A DNA stretch of 64,000 nucleotides from Ktedonobacter racemifer DSM 44963 (GCF_000178855.1 NZ_ADVG01000001.1:2207481-2271480); one strand, 5' to 3'; positions 53,796-63,070 are shown, counted from the first letter of the stretch. The notes: a model not told the origin generated them from the sequence alone. Made by a program: numbers and translations.

Positions 53796-53942
53796 ACAAG
53801 CTACTGTATACAAAACAACAATCCGTCATGGCCGACAGTAAATCTCTGGAGAGGAAACCTGATTCTGCTTTACCTTGACATGGAGGCTGAAGAGTTCGTC
53901 GAGCAGGCCCTCTCCAGAGAGACACATTACCGCTGGAACGCG

Positions 53943-55118
53943 CTAAAACGCATAGCCCAGCCCCTGGCGACTGGTTGTAAAAACCGGGATACCGTTACGC
54001 CAATCGATCTCCAGGTACTTGCGTGTATTCATCAAGTCAGGAAGATGCTTCACGACGGTTCGCGTCGCCGTATCAATGACGTCGCCGGAGTCGCCGACAT
54101 AGACATAGCGGCCATCACGGCTATGCAGCACCCAGCCCTCGCGCAAACAATCATACACGCAGGGCGTCTCTTCGCCCTGGAAAGCTGTTAATTTGATATC
54201 AGCAATCTTACGAGGGACACGTTCGGGAAGACCACTCACGTCAAAGACATGCACATAGCTATTGGGGGCATCAACAATATACACCTCTTTCTCATCGGGG
54301 GAGAGAGAGATACCGTGGCTGGGTGCCGACATATGCAGCCCATCTACAAAGCCCTCGGCTGGAACACTATAGAGCAACTGGCCCGTCTGCAAATCGCTCA
54401 CCTCAAAACCAAGGAAATGGGAGGCAGTTGTAAAGACTAGCGTCTCCTTGTTGTTCACGGTAAAGGGCCTGACGCCATCTTTGAGTGGTCCCACCTTCTT
54501 CACAACCTTGTTGCTCGCGGTATCCACCACATAGAGTTGATTGTTGTTCAGCGCGCCCAGATAGGCATACTTCCCACTCAGGCCCACAACCGTGTTATGA
54601 CCCGCAGCTCCGCCACCAACCTGAATCGCCTGGAGAACCGCTCCATCACGAGCGCGCAATACATGCCAGAAACCCTGATACTGGTTAGAACCACCCGGCA
54701 TATAAATCGACTGGCCATCAGGCGTAATCGCCATGCTATCGATACCGAAGTCGTAACTTTTCGTCCACACCACCCTATCATGTAGTAAATCATATTTCAG
54801 CAACGAGCCATTGCCATGCGCGCCACCATTACCACCATAACTGATGAAGAGACTGGCCGTCGCCGGGTCGGCGACCACGCCACGCCCACTTTTGAGCATG
54901 GGCAGATCAATATGCCTGACAAACGCATGCGCGCGGTCGATATCATAGACATCTATGCCCCCATCGGGAATGACATAGAGATAATGCCTGGTCAGGACCG
55001 ACGCTCCCTGCGCCCCCGCCTGATTGGAACGCACCATCACAAATGCGAACCCGGCCAGCACAATCAGCAAGAGGGAGCAAATGAGTAACAAATTCTTATA
55101 TTTACGTAGTAGGTTCAT
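53943..55118 (-). CDS. Secreted YVTN-type beta-propeller protein
   Basis: 391 residues from ATG 55118 (GGAAAGGG upstream). A membrane anchor or signal helix lies at residues about 9-30 (LLLICSLLLIVLAGFAFVMV), then a propeller of repeated strands: HYLYVIPDGGIDVYDIDRAH, ATASLFISYGG, DSMAITPDGQSIYMPGG, GLSGKYAYLGALNNNQLYVV, ISLSPDEKEVYIVD and SRDGRYVYVGDSGD. These are the SPDGxxxYV-type repeats of surface YVTN proteins. The function is unknown. The gene faces the FAD oxidoreductase gene. Confidence 0.82.
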   Translation of the reverse strand: MNLLRKYKNLLLICSLLLIVLAGFAFVMVRSNQAGAQGASVLTRHYLYVIPDGGIDVYDIDRAHAFVRHIDLPMLKSGRGVVADPATASLFISYGGNGGAHGNGSLLKYDLLHDRVVWTKSYDFGIDSMAITPDGQSIYMPGGSNQYQGFWHVLRARDGAVLQAIQVGGGAAGHNTVVGLSGKYAYLGALNNNQLYVVDTASNKVVKKVGPLKDGVRPFTVNNKETLVFTTASHFLGFEVSDLQTGQLLYSVPAEGFVDGLHMSAPSHGISLSPDEKEVYIVDAPNSYVHVFDVSGLPERVPRKIADIKLTAFQGEETPCVYDCLREGWVLHSRDGRYVYVGDSGDVIDTATRTVVKHLPDLMNTRKYLEIDWRNGIPVFTTSRQGLGYAF

Positions 55119-55393
55119 AAACAACCCTTTCCACATCTTCTGCCAACGCCAGCGTAAGGCAATATTTGTTATCTACAGGAGGTTCTACAGTAAAGTAAGT
55201 TCCCTACCATCCCAGCCCGGCACTAGCATTGCACGTTTACATATAGGACTTTTAGAACTTTGCTCAAACAATGGATAGAAATATTTTCGTTCTCATCATA
55301 TAAAACTCTAGAGTTTGAGGGGGAGTAACTTGCATGAAAATAATTACATGCAAAATATAACGAATTCATATTTGAAAATTTGGCCACAAAGAA

Positions 55394-55422
55394 TTGACAT
55401 TACAACCAGGGTATGGTAGTTT
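55394..55422 (+). promoter_or_regulatory. Promoter of tRNA-Arg
   Basis: TTGACA (55394-55399), 17 bases, TAGTTT (55417-55422), 14 bp before the tRNA. The 317-bp gap upstream is AT-rich and otherwise empty. Confidence 0.65.
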
Positions 55423-55435
55423 ATAGGTGCTGCAA

Positions 55436-55509
55436 GCACCCATAGCTCAGCGGATTAGAGCATCGATCTTCGGAATCGAGTGTCGGGGGTTCGAGTCCCT
55501 CTGGGTGCG
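55436..55509 (+). tRNA. tRNA-Arg (anticodon TCG)
   Basis: 74 bases fold as a cloverleaf. The acceptor stem is GCACCCA/TGGGTGC, the D-stem GCTC/GAGC and the anticodon stem TCGAT/ATCGA with loop CTTCGGA (anticodon TCG, reading CGA). The T-arm is GGGGG-TTCGAGT-CCCTC with one G-T pair, and the discriminator base is G. The 3' CCA is not encoded. An intrinsic terminator follows. Confidence 0.95.
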
Positions 55510-55516
55510 TTTTTTA

Positions 55517-55540
55517 TGCTCTTTTACAGAGCACTTTTTT
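55517..55540 (+). terminator. tRNA-Arg terminator
   Basis: TGCTC (55517-55521) pairs with GAGCA (55529-55533), followed by CTTTTTT. Another T-run directly follows the tRNA. Confidence 0.75.
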
Positions 55541-55787
55541 GTATTAAGTATTATCAACGTATATCTTGATGCGCGTAGATCTAGTTTGGCTCTCGGAGCG
55601 TATTGACGTGCGTCGCGATACATGTTATTATTGCCCAGGCATTTCCTTCCTTTCCACAAATCAATATCTCAATTCGGCCTTTATTATCACCAAATATCCT
55701 GAATGGTCAGGATATTCCCATCCCTTTTATCAGGGTGCCATTCCGCGTTCTTTGGCTACTTCAAAAAACAATACCAAGGGGTTACAG

Positions 55788-56426
55788 GTGTATACCGTTA
55801 CTCTCACTGCACTCAACCGCATGTTACGCGACTATAGCTACAACGGCTGGGGCTACGCCACCTTGCCCGCAGGTATTGGGCACATTCAGGAGCCATGCCG
55901 TATCGTGCTCTCCATCTACCAGGGAGAGATTAAGACCTGTTATATTGCCGGGAAAGATGGGCAAGTCCTTATGACCGGGAAAGAGGCCCAGGGCCTGATT
56001 GAGCAAGCCAACCCCCTTAGCTGGTCACTCAAGTCTTACCAGGACCCGGAGACGCCTGCTCCCTCCCATCCCGCCATTAGATCTTCTTCGCCTGACCGCA
56101 CGACCCGCCCTATTCCCGCTCTTCACCTGCCCAGTCCTTCGCAAGCAAGGCCCCAGGTTCCAGCAATGGAGCCACGCGTGACACGGCCCTTGCCAGCGAT
56201 ACGCCCACCACAGGCAACACAGATCTACCCCCTGCGCGCCAGAGAGATCCCCTTTACCGAACTCTCACGCTGGCCGCGCAAGTGGCGTCAAATTTATATG
56301 CTCGCCAATGGCAACATGACCATTGATAAAATCGCGACTATGCTCACACTCTCACCCCAGGATATGCGCGGCATCTTGCAGACAATGATCTCGCAGGGCG
56401 TAATTATCCTGCGCCAGTCCTCTTAA
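55788..56426 (+). CDS. Unknown protein with C-terminal winged-helix-like segment
   Basis: From GTG 55788 (AAGGGG upstream) it encodes 212 residues. Residues about 1-85 form a small alpha/beta domain (TVTLTALNRMLRDYSYNGWG, RIVLSIYQGEIKTCYIAGKD), similar in outline to DUF4388-like or heterocyst-type effector domains. A Pro/Arg-rich linker leads to a C-terminal helical segment with IYMLANGNMTIDKIATMLTL, then SPQDMRGILQTMISQGVIIL, which reads like a winged helix. The frame upstream of 55788 is open but the residues look non-coding. It faces the AAA+ gene. Signalling or DNA binding is only a suggestion. Confidence 0.6.
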   Translation: MYTVTLTALNRMLRDYSYNGWGYATLPAGIGHIQEPCRIVLSIYQGEIKTCYIAGKDGQVLMTGKEAQGLIEQANPLSWSLKSYQDPETPAPSHPAIRSSSPDRTTRPIPALHLPSPSQARPQVPAMEPRVTRPLPAIRPPQATQIYPLRAREIPFTELSRWPRKWRQIYMLANGNMTIDKIATMLTLSPQDMRGILQTMISQGVIILRQSS

Positions 56427-56511
56427 TCAGTCGTGCTCGCTGCCAGGGTTGCGCCATTGGGATTGTTGTCGTGGCACGGCCAGTACAGTACATATACTGG
56501 CCACTCCATGC

Positions 56512-57924
56512 CTATCTGCCGATCTCGGCCTCTAATTCATCGACAAATTGACGGGCGAGACGACCAGAACGGCCAACCCGTTGGCGCTCCCACTGCAAAG
56601 CCCGGCTACGCAGCTCCTCGTCCTCAAGCGCTAGCCCTCGCTGCTGCGCCAATCCCTGGGCGATCTGTAGATACTGCTCCTGGCTGGGTGCGCTAAATGT
56701 GATCCGCAAGCCAAAGCGATGTACCAGCGATTGCTTCTCATCCATCGTGTCGCGCCAGTTTACCTCTTCGGTGGGTTTACTACGATCAGTATGTAGCTCG
56801 CGTACCAGGTTAAGCCGATTGGTCGTCGCGTAGATGAGTACATTCTGTGGTCGAGCCTCTGCCGTCCCTTCAAGGAGCATCTTTAATACTTTATACTCGG
56901 TTTCATGTTCTTCAAAGGAGAGATCATCAATAAACACAAGGTAGCTCGGCGCGCGCTGGCGCAATCGCGCCACGATCTGCGGCAGATCACCAATATACTC
57001 CCTGCGCACCTCGACCAGGCGCAGCCCCTGGTCGGCGTAGGTATTGATCAGCGCCTTTACACTCGATGACTTCCCCGTTCCTGGCGGCCCATAAAGCAGG
57101 GCATCATGTGCCGGCATACCGGCGAGAAAACGCTCAGTATTTGCCTTGAGTTTGCGCAGTTCCCGCTCATAGCCTACAAAATTGTCGAGATGAATAGCAT
57201 CGGGATAAGCAATTCCTTCAAGGGTCTGCGTATTTCCCTGCCAGCGTAGGACAGCATAGCGAGCCAGTGTGCCTGTCCCCTGGCGCGCCCAATGCATTTC
57301 CAGCATACCCGCCAGTTCGCTCCAGTCCGCCAGCTCAGCAACCTGGTGTATAAGAGCGGCTCGCACACTCTTCTGCCCTGACTCCTGAACTGTCCCCAGG
57401 TCAAGCCAGGGTTCCCAGGCATCGCGTAATACGGGCATCGTCTCACCCAGCACGCTTTGCACTGCTTCCCACACCACCTCAGCCGAGAGGGCGAAGAGTC
57501 GCTGTAGCGCCTTCAACTCACGCGCGGCCTGGCGGTGCAGCGTAGCCGAAATCCGCGCCTGATTCCCCCGCCATGCGCGCCCCTGCCGCTCGACCTGAGC
57601 CGTCCAGGGATTTTCATCCTCAAGCAAGCGACCCACCAGGTGAGCCTGCCAGGCATCTGACAGCTCTGTTGTTATATACACATTCTCTGATGCTGCCAAT
57701 GAGTAAAAGACCTCGCTATAGGCCGACGCGACCTGCATAGGCACCTGCTCGGCACCCGCTAAAAGCCGTAGTAGGTGTAAGAAAGCCTGCCCTGGTTCAT
57801 CATCAAGAACATGTCTTAAAAGCGCCAATCCCTGCGCGCCATACAGCGCCTCTTGCATCGCCGAGGCGATGCGTTTATTAACCAGAAAAGAAGTTGTCAT
57901 ATTTTTGCCTTGCGTTGTTGTCAT
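56512..57924 (-). CDS. DUF815-type AAA+ ATPase
   Basis: 470 residues. The N-terminal 240 residues are helical with no known motif. The ATPase domain has NFVGYERELRKLKANTERFL, Walker A YGPPGTGKSSSV, Walker B LVFIDDLSFEEHE, LIYATTNRLNLV with the sensor Asn, and VHRFGLRITFSAPSQEQYLQ. A C-terminal lid follows with GRSGRLARQFVDELEAE. This is the DUF815 layout, a group of bacterial AAA+ proteins with no firm role. Two starts are possible, ATG 57924 and ATG 57900; the second has an AAGG element. The gap to the receiver gene holds hairpin LIR-9. Confidence 0.85.
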   Translation of the reverse strand: MTTTQGKNMTTSFLVNKRIASAMQEALYGAQGLALLRHVLDDEPGQAFLHLLRLLAGAEQVPMQVASAYSEVFYSLAASENVYITTELSDAWQAHLVGRLLEDENPWTAQVERQGRAWRGNQARISATLHRQAARELKALQRLFALSAEVVWEAVQSVLGETMPVLRDAWEPWLDLGTVQESGQKSVRAALIHQVAELADWSELAGMLEMHWARQGTGTLARYAVLRWQGNTQTLEGIAYPDAIHLDNFVGYERELRKLKANTERFLAGMPAHDALLYGPPGTGKSSSVKALINTYADQGLRLVEVRREYIGDLPQIVARLRQRAPSYLVFIDDLSFEEHETEYKVLKMLLEGTAEARPQNVLIYATTNRLNLVRELHTDRSKPTEEVNWRDTMDEKQSLVHRFGLRITFSAPSQEQYLQIAQGLAQQRGLALEDEELRSRALQWERQRVGRSGRLARQFVDELEAEIGR

Positions 57925-58038
57925 GTAGTAACCCCGAATCGCTATATTTTTGCCCCTATAAACACATGTTGTACCACACGAACTCTCTGGCTACCAGTAA
58001 AGCATCCTCCCTATGGGAAACTTTTCTTTTGAAGAAGG

Positions 58039-58114
58039 CCCTTCGCGCCTGCGGCGCGAAGGGAGAAGGGATGTGCAGGAAAAACGGTTTGCCGTTTTTC
58101 CTGCACATCCCTTC
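58039..58114. repeat. Long hairpin LIR-9 preceded by an 11-bp companion stem
   Basis: The main stem is 23 bp (58065-58087 with 58092-58114) around TTTG. Upstream, CCCTTCGCGCC/GGCGCGAAGGG (58039-58049 with 58053-58063) contains GCGCCTGCGGCGC, the exact reverse complement of the LIR-2 and LIR-3 companion. It lies between divergent genes, so it is not a terminator. The rest of the 727-bp gap (57925-58651) shows nothing else. Confidence 0.9.
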
Positions 58115-58651
58115 CCCGAAGGCGAGCGTAGCGAGCCAAGGTAAGAGCCAGCAGAAATTTGGAAGGCCCTGTACTCTTGGCAGTAAGCATACACAAATTT
58201 CGATACAGGTGATACAATACTTGCTATCGTTTTGGGAACCTTCCCTTCTCAATGTCTTGCATAACTTGAGAGGGGAGCTATGAATTTTTTGTTTTTTCCA
58301 ATGTTTTTGTCGAATGTCAATAGTAGAGGTACTACACTGTTGTAAAAAAGCTTTCTTTCCTGATATATCCAATGTCTATATATCAGAGGACTACAATGAT
58401 GGTAGAGCGATAGCCAAATCCGGCTTTTATGCCTAGCACCTGCCTACTTCTATGCATATATCAGGGAAGACGAAACTACTATTTTTGCGGACAGGCTACG
58501 TCTATTAGTAGAAGGCGTATCTGCTCTGCAACAGCTCTCACCAGGGCACATATGAAAAATATTGTGTAGCGTCACCGAACCCAAAGTATATTCGTTAAGA
58601 AAAACGTATACACTTGGCGTTTAATCTCATCCATTGCAAAAGGAGTTTGTC

Positions 58652-59071
58652 ATGCCAGGGGATGTTTTTCCACCAGCGGCAAAGGGCCCACAGAATACGA
58701 CCATTTTGATTGTCGAAGATGACGCCGATATTGGTCAGTTCTTACAGCAACTCATCGAAGAGGAGACCCCCTATACCACTAGACTGATTGATAACGGTCT
58801 AAAGGCACTGGAAGAGGCTCCTCGTATCGACCCCTGCTTGCTGCTTCTCGATTATCGCCTGCCAGGCATTAATGGGCTTGAATTGTATGACCGCTTACAA
58901 GAGTATCATGCATTGCACAATATCCCGACTATTATGATGAGCGCGACCCTCCCGGTTGAAGAATTAGGCAAACGTGGCATCTATCAGCTACGCAAGCCCA
59001 TGGATATTGGGAGTGTCATTCGAATGATTACACACGCCCTTGCAACCTCAGAAGAGAAGGCGTTATCCTGA
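58652..59071 (+). CDS. Single-domain response-regulator receiver protein
   Basis: A CheY-like receiver of 139 residues from ATG 58652 (AAAGGAG upstream). It has ILIVEDDADIGQFLQQL with the acidic pair, the phospho-acceptor Asp in CLLLLDYRLPGINGLELYD, the switch Ser/Thr in PTIMMSATLP and the conserved Lys in LRKPMDIGSV. There is no output domain, so it acts through protein contacts. No kinase lies near it; ftsZ follows 430 bp downstream with its own promoter. Confidence 0.9.
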   Translation: MPGDVFPPAAKGPQNTTILIVEDDADIGQFLQQLIEEETPYTTRLIDNGLKALEEAPRIDPCLLLLDYRLPGINGLELYDRLQEYHALHNIPTIMMSATLPVEELGKRGIYQLRKPMDIGSVIRMITHALATSEEKALS

Positions 59072-59295
59072 TATTGTCCTTTGTCCAGGAAGAGGGACGC
59101 GTTCGTTGGGTATAAGCCTCCTGCGCATCCCTCTTCCTGATATACATTTTCCTTCCTCGCCTTTTGCCTCTCTCCCCACAAGGACTTCGTCAGCGAAAAG
59201 TCGTATCACCTTTTTCGTCTTCTCGTTCGTTATTTATATAGAGAGGCAAGCAACCCCAGCCATATTGGCATGTCTTCAAACACTTAAGCATATAC

Positions 59296-59325
59296 TTGAC
59301 ACTCTTGATACAATACGACTAGTAT
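59296..59325 (+). promoter_or_regulatory. Possible ftsZ promoter
   Basis: TTGACA (59296-59301), 18 bases, TAGTAT (59320-59325), about 175 bp before the ftsZ start. The 430-bp gap otherwise shows no gene or large hairpin. Confidence 0.55.
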
Positions 59326-59501
59326 GTTTTTTTAGTGTCTCTTCTTCTCTATTATGGATTGGGGCTTGTTTTATAGATCAGACATGCATCTGATCTATCT
59401 CTGGCGCAAGGCAAAAACATCTAATCAACCGGCACCTGCTCACCCTATCTGAAGGCGAGAGTCCTGTGCCGTAGTTCCGATGAGAGGAAATGGGGGTGTG
59501 C

Positions 59502-61118
59502 ATGCAGCCATTATTCCACGACTCGCAGAGGCGAGACCCCGTCCAGAGGCAAGGGACGGCTAAGGCCCAACCAGGTAATAATCAGGAACAAGCAGACCAG
59601 TGGGCTGTCCTGCACCACGAGGTCCAGGGCAAACAATTCCAGCAGCACGATGAGCGTGCTCGTGCTGAATGGGAGCGGCGTGACACCGACGAGAATCCTG
59701 CCTCCTCCTCCTCATCTTACTTTGGCGCGGTAGATCCTGAGTACGATGTTGATATTGTGGTCGTTGGTGTTGGTGGCGGTGGTATGAATGCTATTAACCG
59801 TATGATCAATACCAATGTACGCGGCGTACGCTATATGGCCTTAAATACAGATGCCCAGGTACTGGCGCTCTCGCAAGCGTCAGAGCGTATTTGTTTAGGA
59901 CAGCACCACACCAAGGGTCTGGGCGCAGGCGGCAACTCAGCCGTAGGCATGCGTGCCGCGACCGAAAGCGCAGCCGAAATTCGCGCAGCCCTGGGTGAGG
60001 CCGATATGGTATTTATCGCCGCCGGCATGGGCGGTGGTACTGGCACGGGCGCGGCCCCCATTGTCGCTTCCATTGCCAAAAAAATTGGCGCGCTCACCAT
60101 TGGTATCGTTACCCTGCCATTCTCCTTTGAGGGGACACGCCGCCGTCGCATCGCCGATCAGGGCCTGGCCGAACTCAGTAAAGAGGTTGACGCCCTTATC
60201 ACCGTTCCCAATGATCGCCTCCTGACCACGGTCGCGCGTGACTATAGCCTCTCGGATGCTTTTAAAGTGGCCGACGATGTGCTACGCCAGGGCGTTCAGG
60301 GTATCGCCGAGGTCATTAACGTGCCTGGCATGGTCAACGTTGATTTTGCCGATGTGCGCAGCGTCTTGCATGAGGCGGGAACCGCGTTGATGAGCATTGG
60401 ACAGGGTCAGGGACGTAACCGGGCACAACTTGCCGCCGAAGAGGCCATCGCGGGTGGCTTCCTGAATGTGACTATCCGTGGCGCGAAACGCGTGCTTTTC
60501 AATATCAGTGGTGGCGAAGATATGACCCTCTTCGAGATCAATGAGGTCGCTGAACGCATTGGCGCCGCCATCGATGATGCCGCTGATATCACCTTTGGCG
60601 CGGTTATTGATCCCACGCTCCGCGATACCATTCGTGTGACGCTAATCGCCGCTGGTATGGAGGAGATCCCGACCGCACGTCTCCAGGCAGTCCGTCTCGG
60701 GCATACCGCTGCGCGCTCAAACTCCCTTACGGGGACAGGACAGGTGGTGCAAAACACGCCTCCTCATCAGCCGCCAGCGGCCCCTGCCACGCCCAAGCCA
60801 CCTTCTCGGACAGCTCAGCAGCAGCGAGGAACGCAACTCCCTGAACGGCGACAGGCTAGTTCAACATCACCACGGATGCCATCCCTGCCTAACGCCGCTG
60901 ACCAGCGTCCCATGCCCTCCAGGCAACCGGCTCCGGGACAGCCCATACGGTCGGGACAGCCAGGGCAACCAGCTCAGGAACAACGGACACAGCGCAGCTT
61001 GAATGATTTACGCGGCCTACGTGGTCTGGGACGCCGGCAGGAGCTACGCAGATACGCTGGCGATGCCAATGACGAGGACATCATTGATGTCCCTCCCTTC
61101 CTCAAACGCCACGAGTGA
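59502..61118 (+). CDS. ftsZ: Cell division protein FtsZ with long N-terminal extension
   Basis: The tubulin homologue that forms the division ring. From ATG 59502 it has 538 residues. About 80 residues (Gln/Arg/Ser-rich) precede the GTPase core, which begins VDIVVVGVGGGGMNAINRMI. The tubulin signature GGGTGTG is at residues 177-183, NADVQ-type LNTDAQVLALSQASERI and NVDFADVRSVL follow. The C-terminal linker is Pro/Gln/Arg-rich, and the end DVPPFLKRHE is the conserved C-terminal peptide that binds FtsA-like partners. ATG 59490 would be too close to its ribosome-binding site. The gene stands alone, without ftsA or mur genes. Confidence 0.95.
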   Translation: MQPLFHDSQRRDPVQRQGTAKAQPGNNQEQADQWAVLHHEVQGKQFQQHDERARAEWERRDTDENPASSSSSYFGAVDPEYDVDIVVVGVGGGGMNAINRMINTNVRGVRYMALNTDAQVLALSQASERICLGQHHTKGLGAGGNSAVGMRAATESAAEIRAALGEADMVFIAAGMGGGTGTGAAPIVASIAKKIGALTIGIVTLPFSFEGTRRRRIADQGLAELSKEVDALITVPNDRLLTTVARDYSLSDAFKVADDVLRQGVQGIAEVINVPGMVNVDFADVRSVLHEAGTALMSIGQGQGRNRAQLAAEEAIAGGFLNVTIRGAKRVLFNISGGEDMTLFEINEVAERIGAAIDDAADITFGAVIDPTLRDTIRVTLIAAGMEEIPTARLQAVRLGHTAARSNSLTGTGQVVQNTPPHQPPAAPATPKPPSRTAQQQRGTQLPERRQASSTSPRMPSLPNAADQRPMPSRQPAPGQPIRSGQPGQPAQEQRTQRSLNDLRGLRGLGRRQELRRYAGDANDEDIIDVPPFLKRHE

Positions 61119-61129
61119 ACTACCACTAA

Positions 61130-61443
61130 GCTGAAGACGCAGCAGCTTCTTCGGAAGTCGTCGGGTCTGCGGTTTGGGAGCTTTTTAGGAAGCTCAAGTT
61201 CACCAGACTCCTCATCAGAAATGATGAGACCGTTTGAAAGGTCATGACACCTGCGGTTGACGCATCAGACCGCTGCTCTGTCGCCTGGGTTTAAGTAGGG
61301 CTGAGGAAAGGCCCGGTGATCCAGGTGCAAAAAGCCTTTTGAACACTGTCGAGATGAGGTCGGATTCCCTGCATGGTCACAGTGCAGGGATACGCATCAC
61401 CCGGCGCTTGCCGGAGCATTTTTCCGAAAGGAATCGTCTGAAC
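61130..61443 (+). ncRNA. HEARO / omega RNA of the IscB element
   Basis: The 314 bases directly before iscB carry many short stable stems: GAGCTT/AAGCTC (61178-61183 with 61190-61195), CTCATCA-GAAA-TGATGAG (61211-61228), TCCCTGCA/TGCAGGGA (61366-61390), CCGGC-GCTT-GCCGG (61401-61414) and TTCC-GAAA-GGAA (61422-61433). Position and the GAAA-capped stems match the HEARO RNA that accompanies IscB. In active systems the guide is the 5' end of this RNA, copied from DNA flanking the element, here the ftsZ end. Confidence 0.8.
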
Positions 61444-62705
61444 ATGGTCTATGTCCTCTCACCAGATAGGACGCCGCTTATGCCTTGCTCTGCTGCGATT
61501 GCCCGTTTGTTGCTCAAAGAGGGAAAGGCCAAAGTCGTCCGCAGAACCCCTTTTACGATCAAGTTGTCTGTACAGCCAGAGCGTACCTACACCCAACCCT
61601 TGACCTTGGGAGTGGATACCGGGAGTGCGGTGATTGGTTCGGCTGTCGCGGATGGAACAGGGCAGCATCTTGTATCTTTCTGAAGTGGAAGTGCGCAATG
61701 ATATTGCCACGACGATGAAAGAACGAGCCACCCATCGTCGAGATCGCCGCAACCGAAAGACACGCTATCGGCCTGCACGCTGGTTACATCGAAGGAATTC
61801 CATCAAGATCGGGCGATTCTCCCCAACCATGAGAAGCAAGATCGACGCCCATCTGCGAGAAATCCACTTTGCGCACTCCTTGTTGCCAATCTCGTCCATT
61901 GTGCTGGAAACAGGAACCTTTGACCCGCATGCACTCAAAAACCCGGAGGTGCTGCGAAAGAAGTGGCTCTATCAGAAGGGTATCAATTACGGCTTTGCCA
62001 ATACCAAAGCCTATGTGCTCACACGGGATGGCTACACCTGTCAACACTGCCAGGGGAAATCCAAGGATCAACGGCTCGAGGTGCATCACATCATCTTTCG
62101 TAGCCAACACGGAAGCGATGAGGAAAGCAATCTCTTGACGCTCTGCAAGACCTGTCATGATGCCCTTCACGCTGGGACTATCCCCCTCAAGCGCACCGGC
62201 AAGAAAAAAGGGGATTTGCTGCACGCGACCCAGATGAATAGCATCCGCGTGCAATTGTTGAAACTGGTTGAGGCGGAAGAAACCTGGGGCTTCGTGACGA
62301 AAGAACATCGATTGCTTGCGGGTTTGCCCAAAGAACATCGTTTTGACGCGGCCATGATTGCGACACGCGGAAATCGGCCTGTTTTCCAGATACAAACGGT
62401 GTTTGTCAAGAAATGCATTCCAGATGGAGAGTATCAGCAAACCAAAGGAAAGCGAAGCGAGCAACGTATCCCGACAGGAAAAATCCAGGGATGCGCGCAA
62501 ATGCGACAAAGTGCGTTATCGAGGTCAGGAATACTTTATCAAAGGGCGTATGTCTACTGGTTATGCTATTTTGATGATGATAGACGGGAAAAAGGTCGAT
62601 TTGAAACCCATTCCCAAGTTTGAGAAGATGAAGAGAGTGAGTGCGCGATCCTCATGGATGACCTGTCAAAGCATCATGCCAGGTTCCTCATGCTCTCTCA
62701 TCTGA
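61444..62705 (+). pseudogene. iscB: IscB nuclease, two frameshifts
   Basis: IscB is the RNA-guided ancestor of Cas9. The N-terminus MVYVLSPDRTPLMPCSAAIA has the PLMP motif. RuvC-I Asp is in LGVDTGSAVIG (codon 61615). The arginine-rich bridge is HRRDRRNRKTRYR, RuvC-II Glu in SSIVLETGTFD, HNH in RLEVHHIIFRSQHG (His pair 62084-62089) with CQHC and CKTC zinc ligands, and RuvC-III in KEHRFDAAMIA. The C-terminal domain ends KKVDLKPIPKFEKMKRVSAR. The frame shifts near 61668 (one base too many) and near 62490 (one missing). All catalytic residues survive, so decay is recent or the shifts are sequencing errors. Confidence 0.85.
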
Positions 62706-63050
62706 TGTTCGTGTGCAAATACCGGAAAAAGCTGCTTCTCTTCTCTGGAAATGAGGAAAAACAAGTATTTGAGGAAATTGCAGCTCGCTCAGAGGTTTCT
62801 TTTGAGGCACTTGAAGTGGATCAAGATCATATTCACTGTTTGGTGAAAAGCGAACCTCGGATGCGCACCGCTGGCCATCGTCGGCAGACGGAAACACATC
62901 TCGACCATGCAACGTTGGCAAAGGCATGCGCAATGCGTTAAAAGGGCAATTTTGGAAAGAGAGGACATTCTGGAGTGATGGGTACTTCTGCTGCACCATC
63001 GGGAATGCAAGCAGGAGACTATTCACCCGTACATTGAAAGCCAGGGATAG
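62654..63050 (+). pseudogene. tnpA: IS200/IS605 TnpA (Y1 HUH transposase), at least three frameshifts
   Basis: Fragments read in order. LSHLMFVCKYRKKLLLF and FEALEVDQDHIHCLVKSEPR, the latter with the HIH metal motif at 62828-62836, are in one frame. LAIVGRRKHISTMQRWQRHA follows in a second, LKGQFWKERTFWSDGYFCCT in a third, and KQETIHPYIESQG, with the helix that carries the catalytic tyrosine, in a fourth. The start lies inside the iscB end. It cannot make transposase. Confidence 0.82.
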
Positions 63051-63070
63051 GAGGAAGGAGCGGCGTTCAT

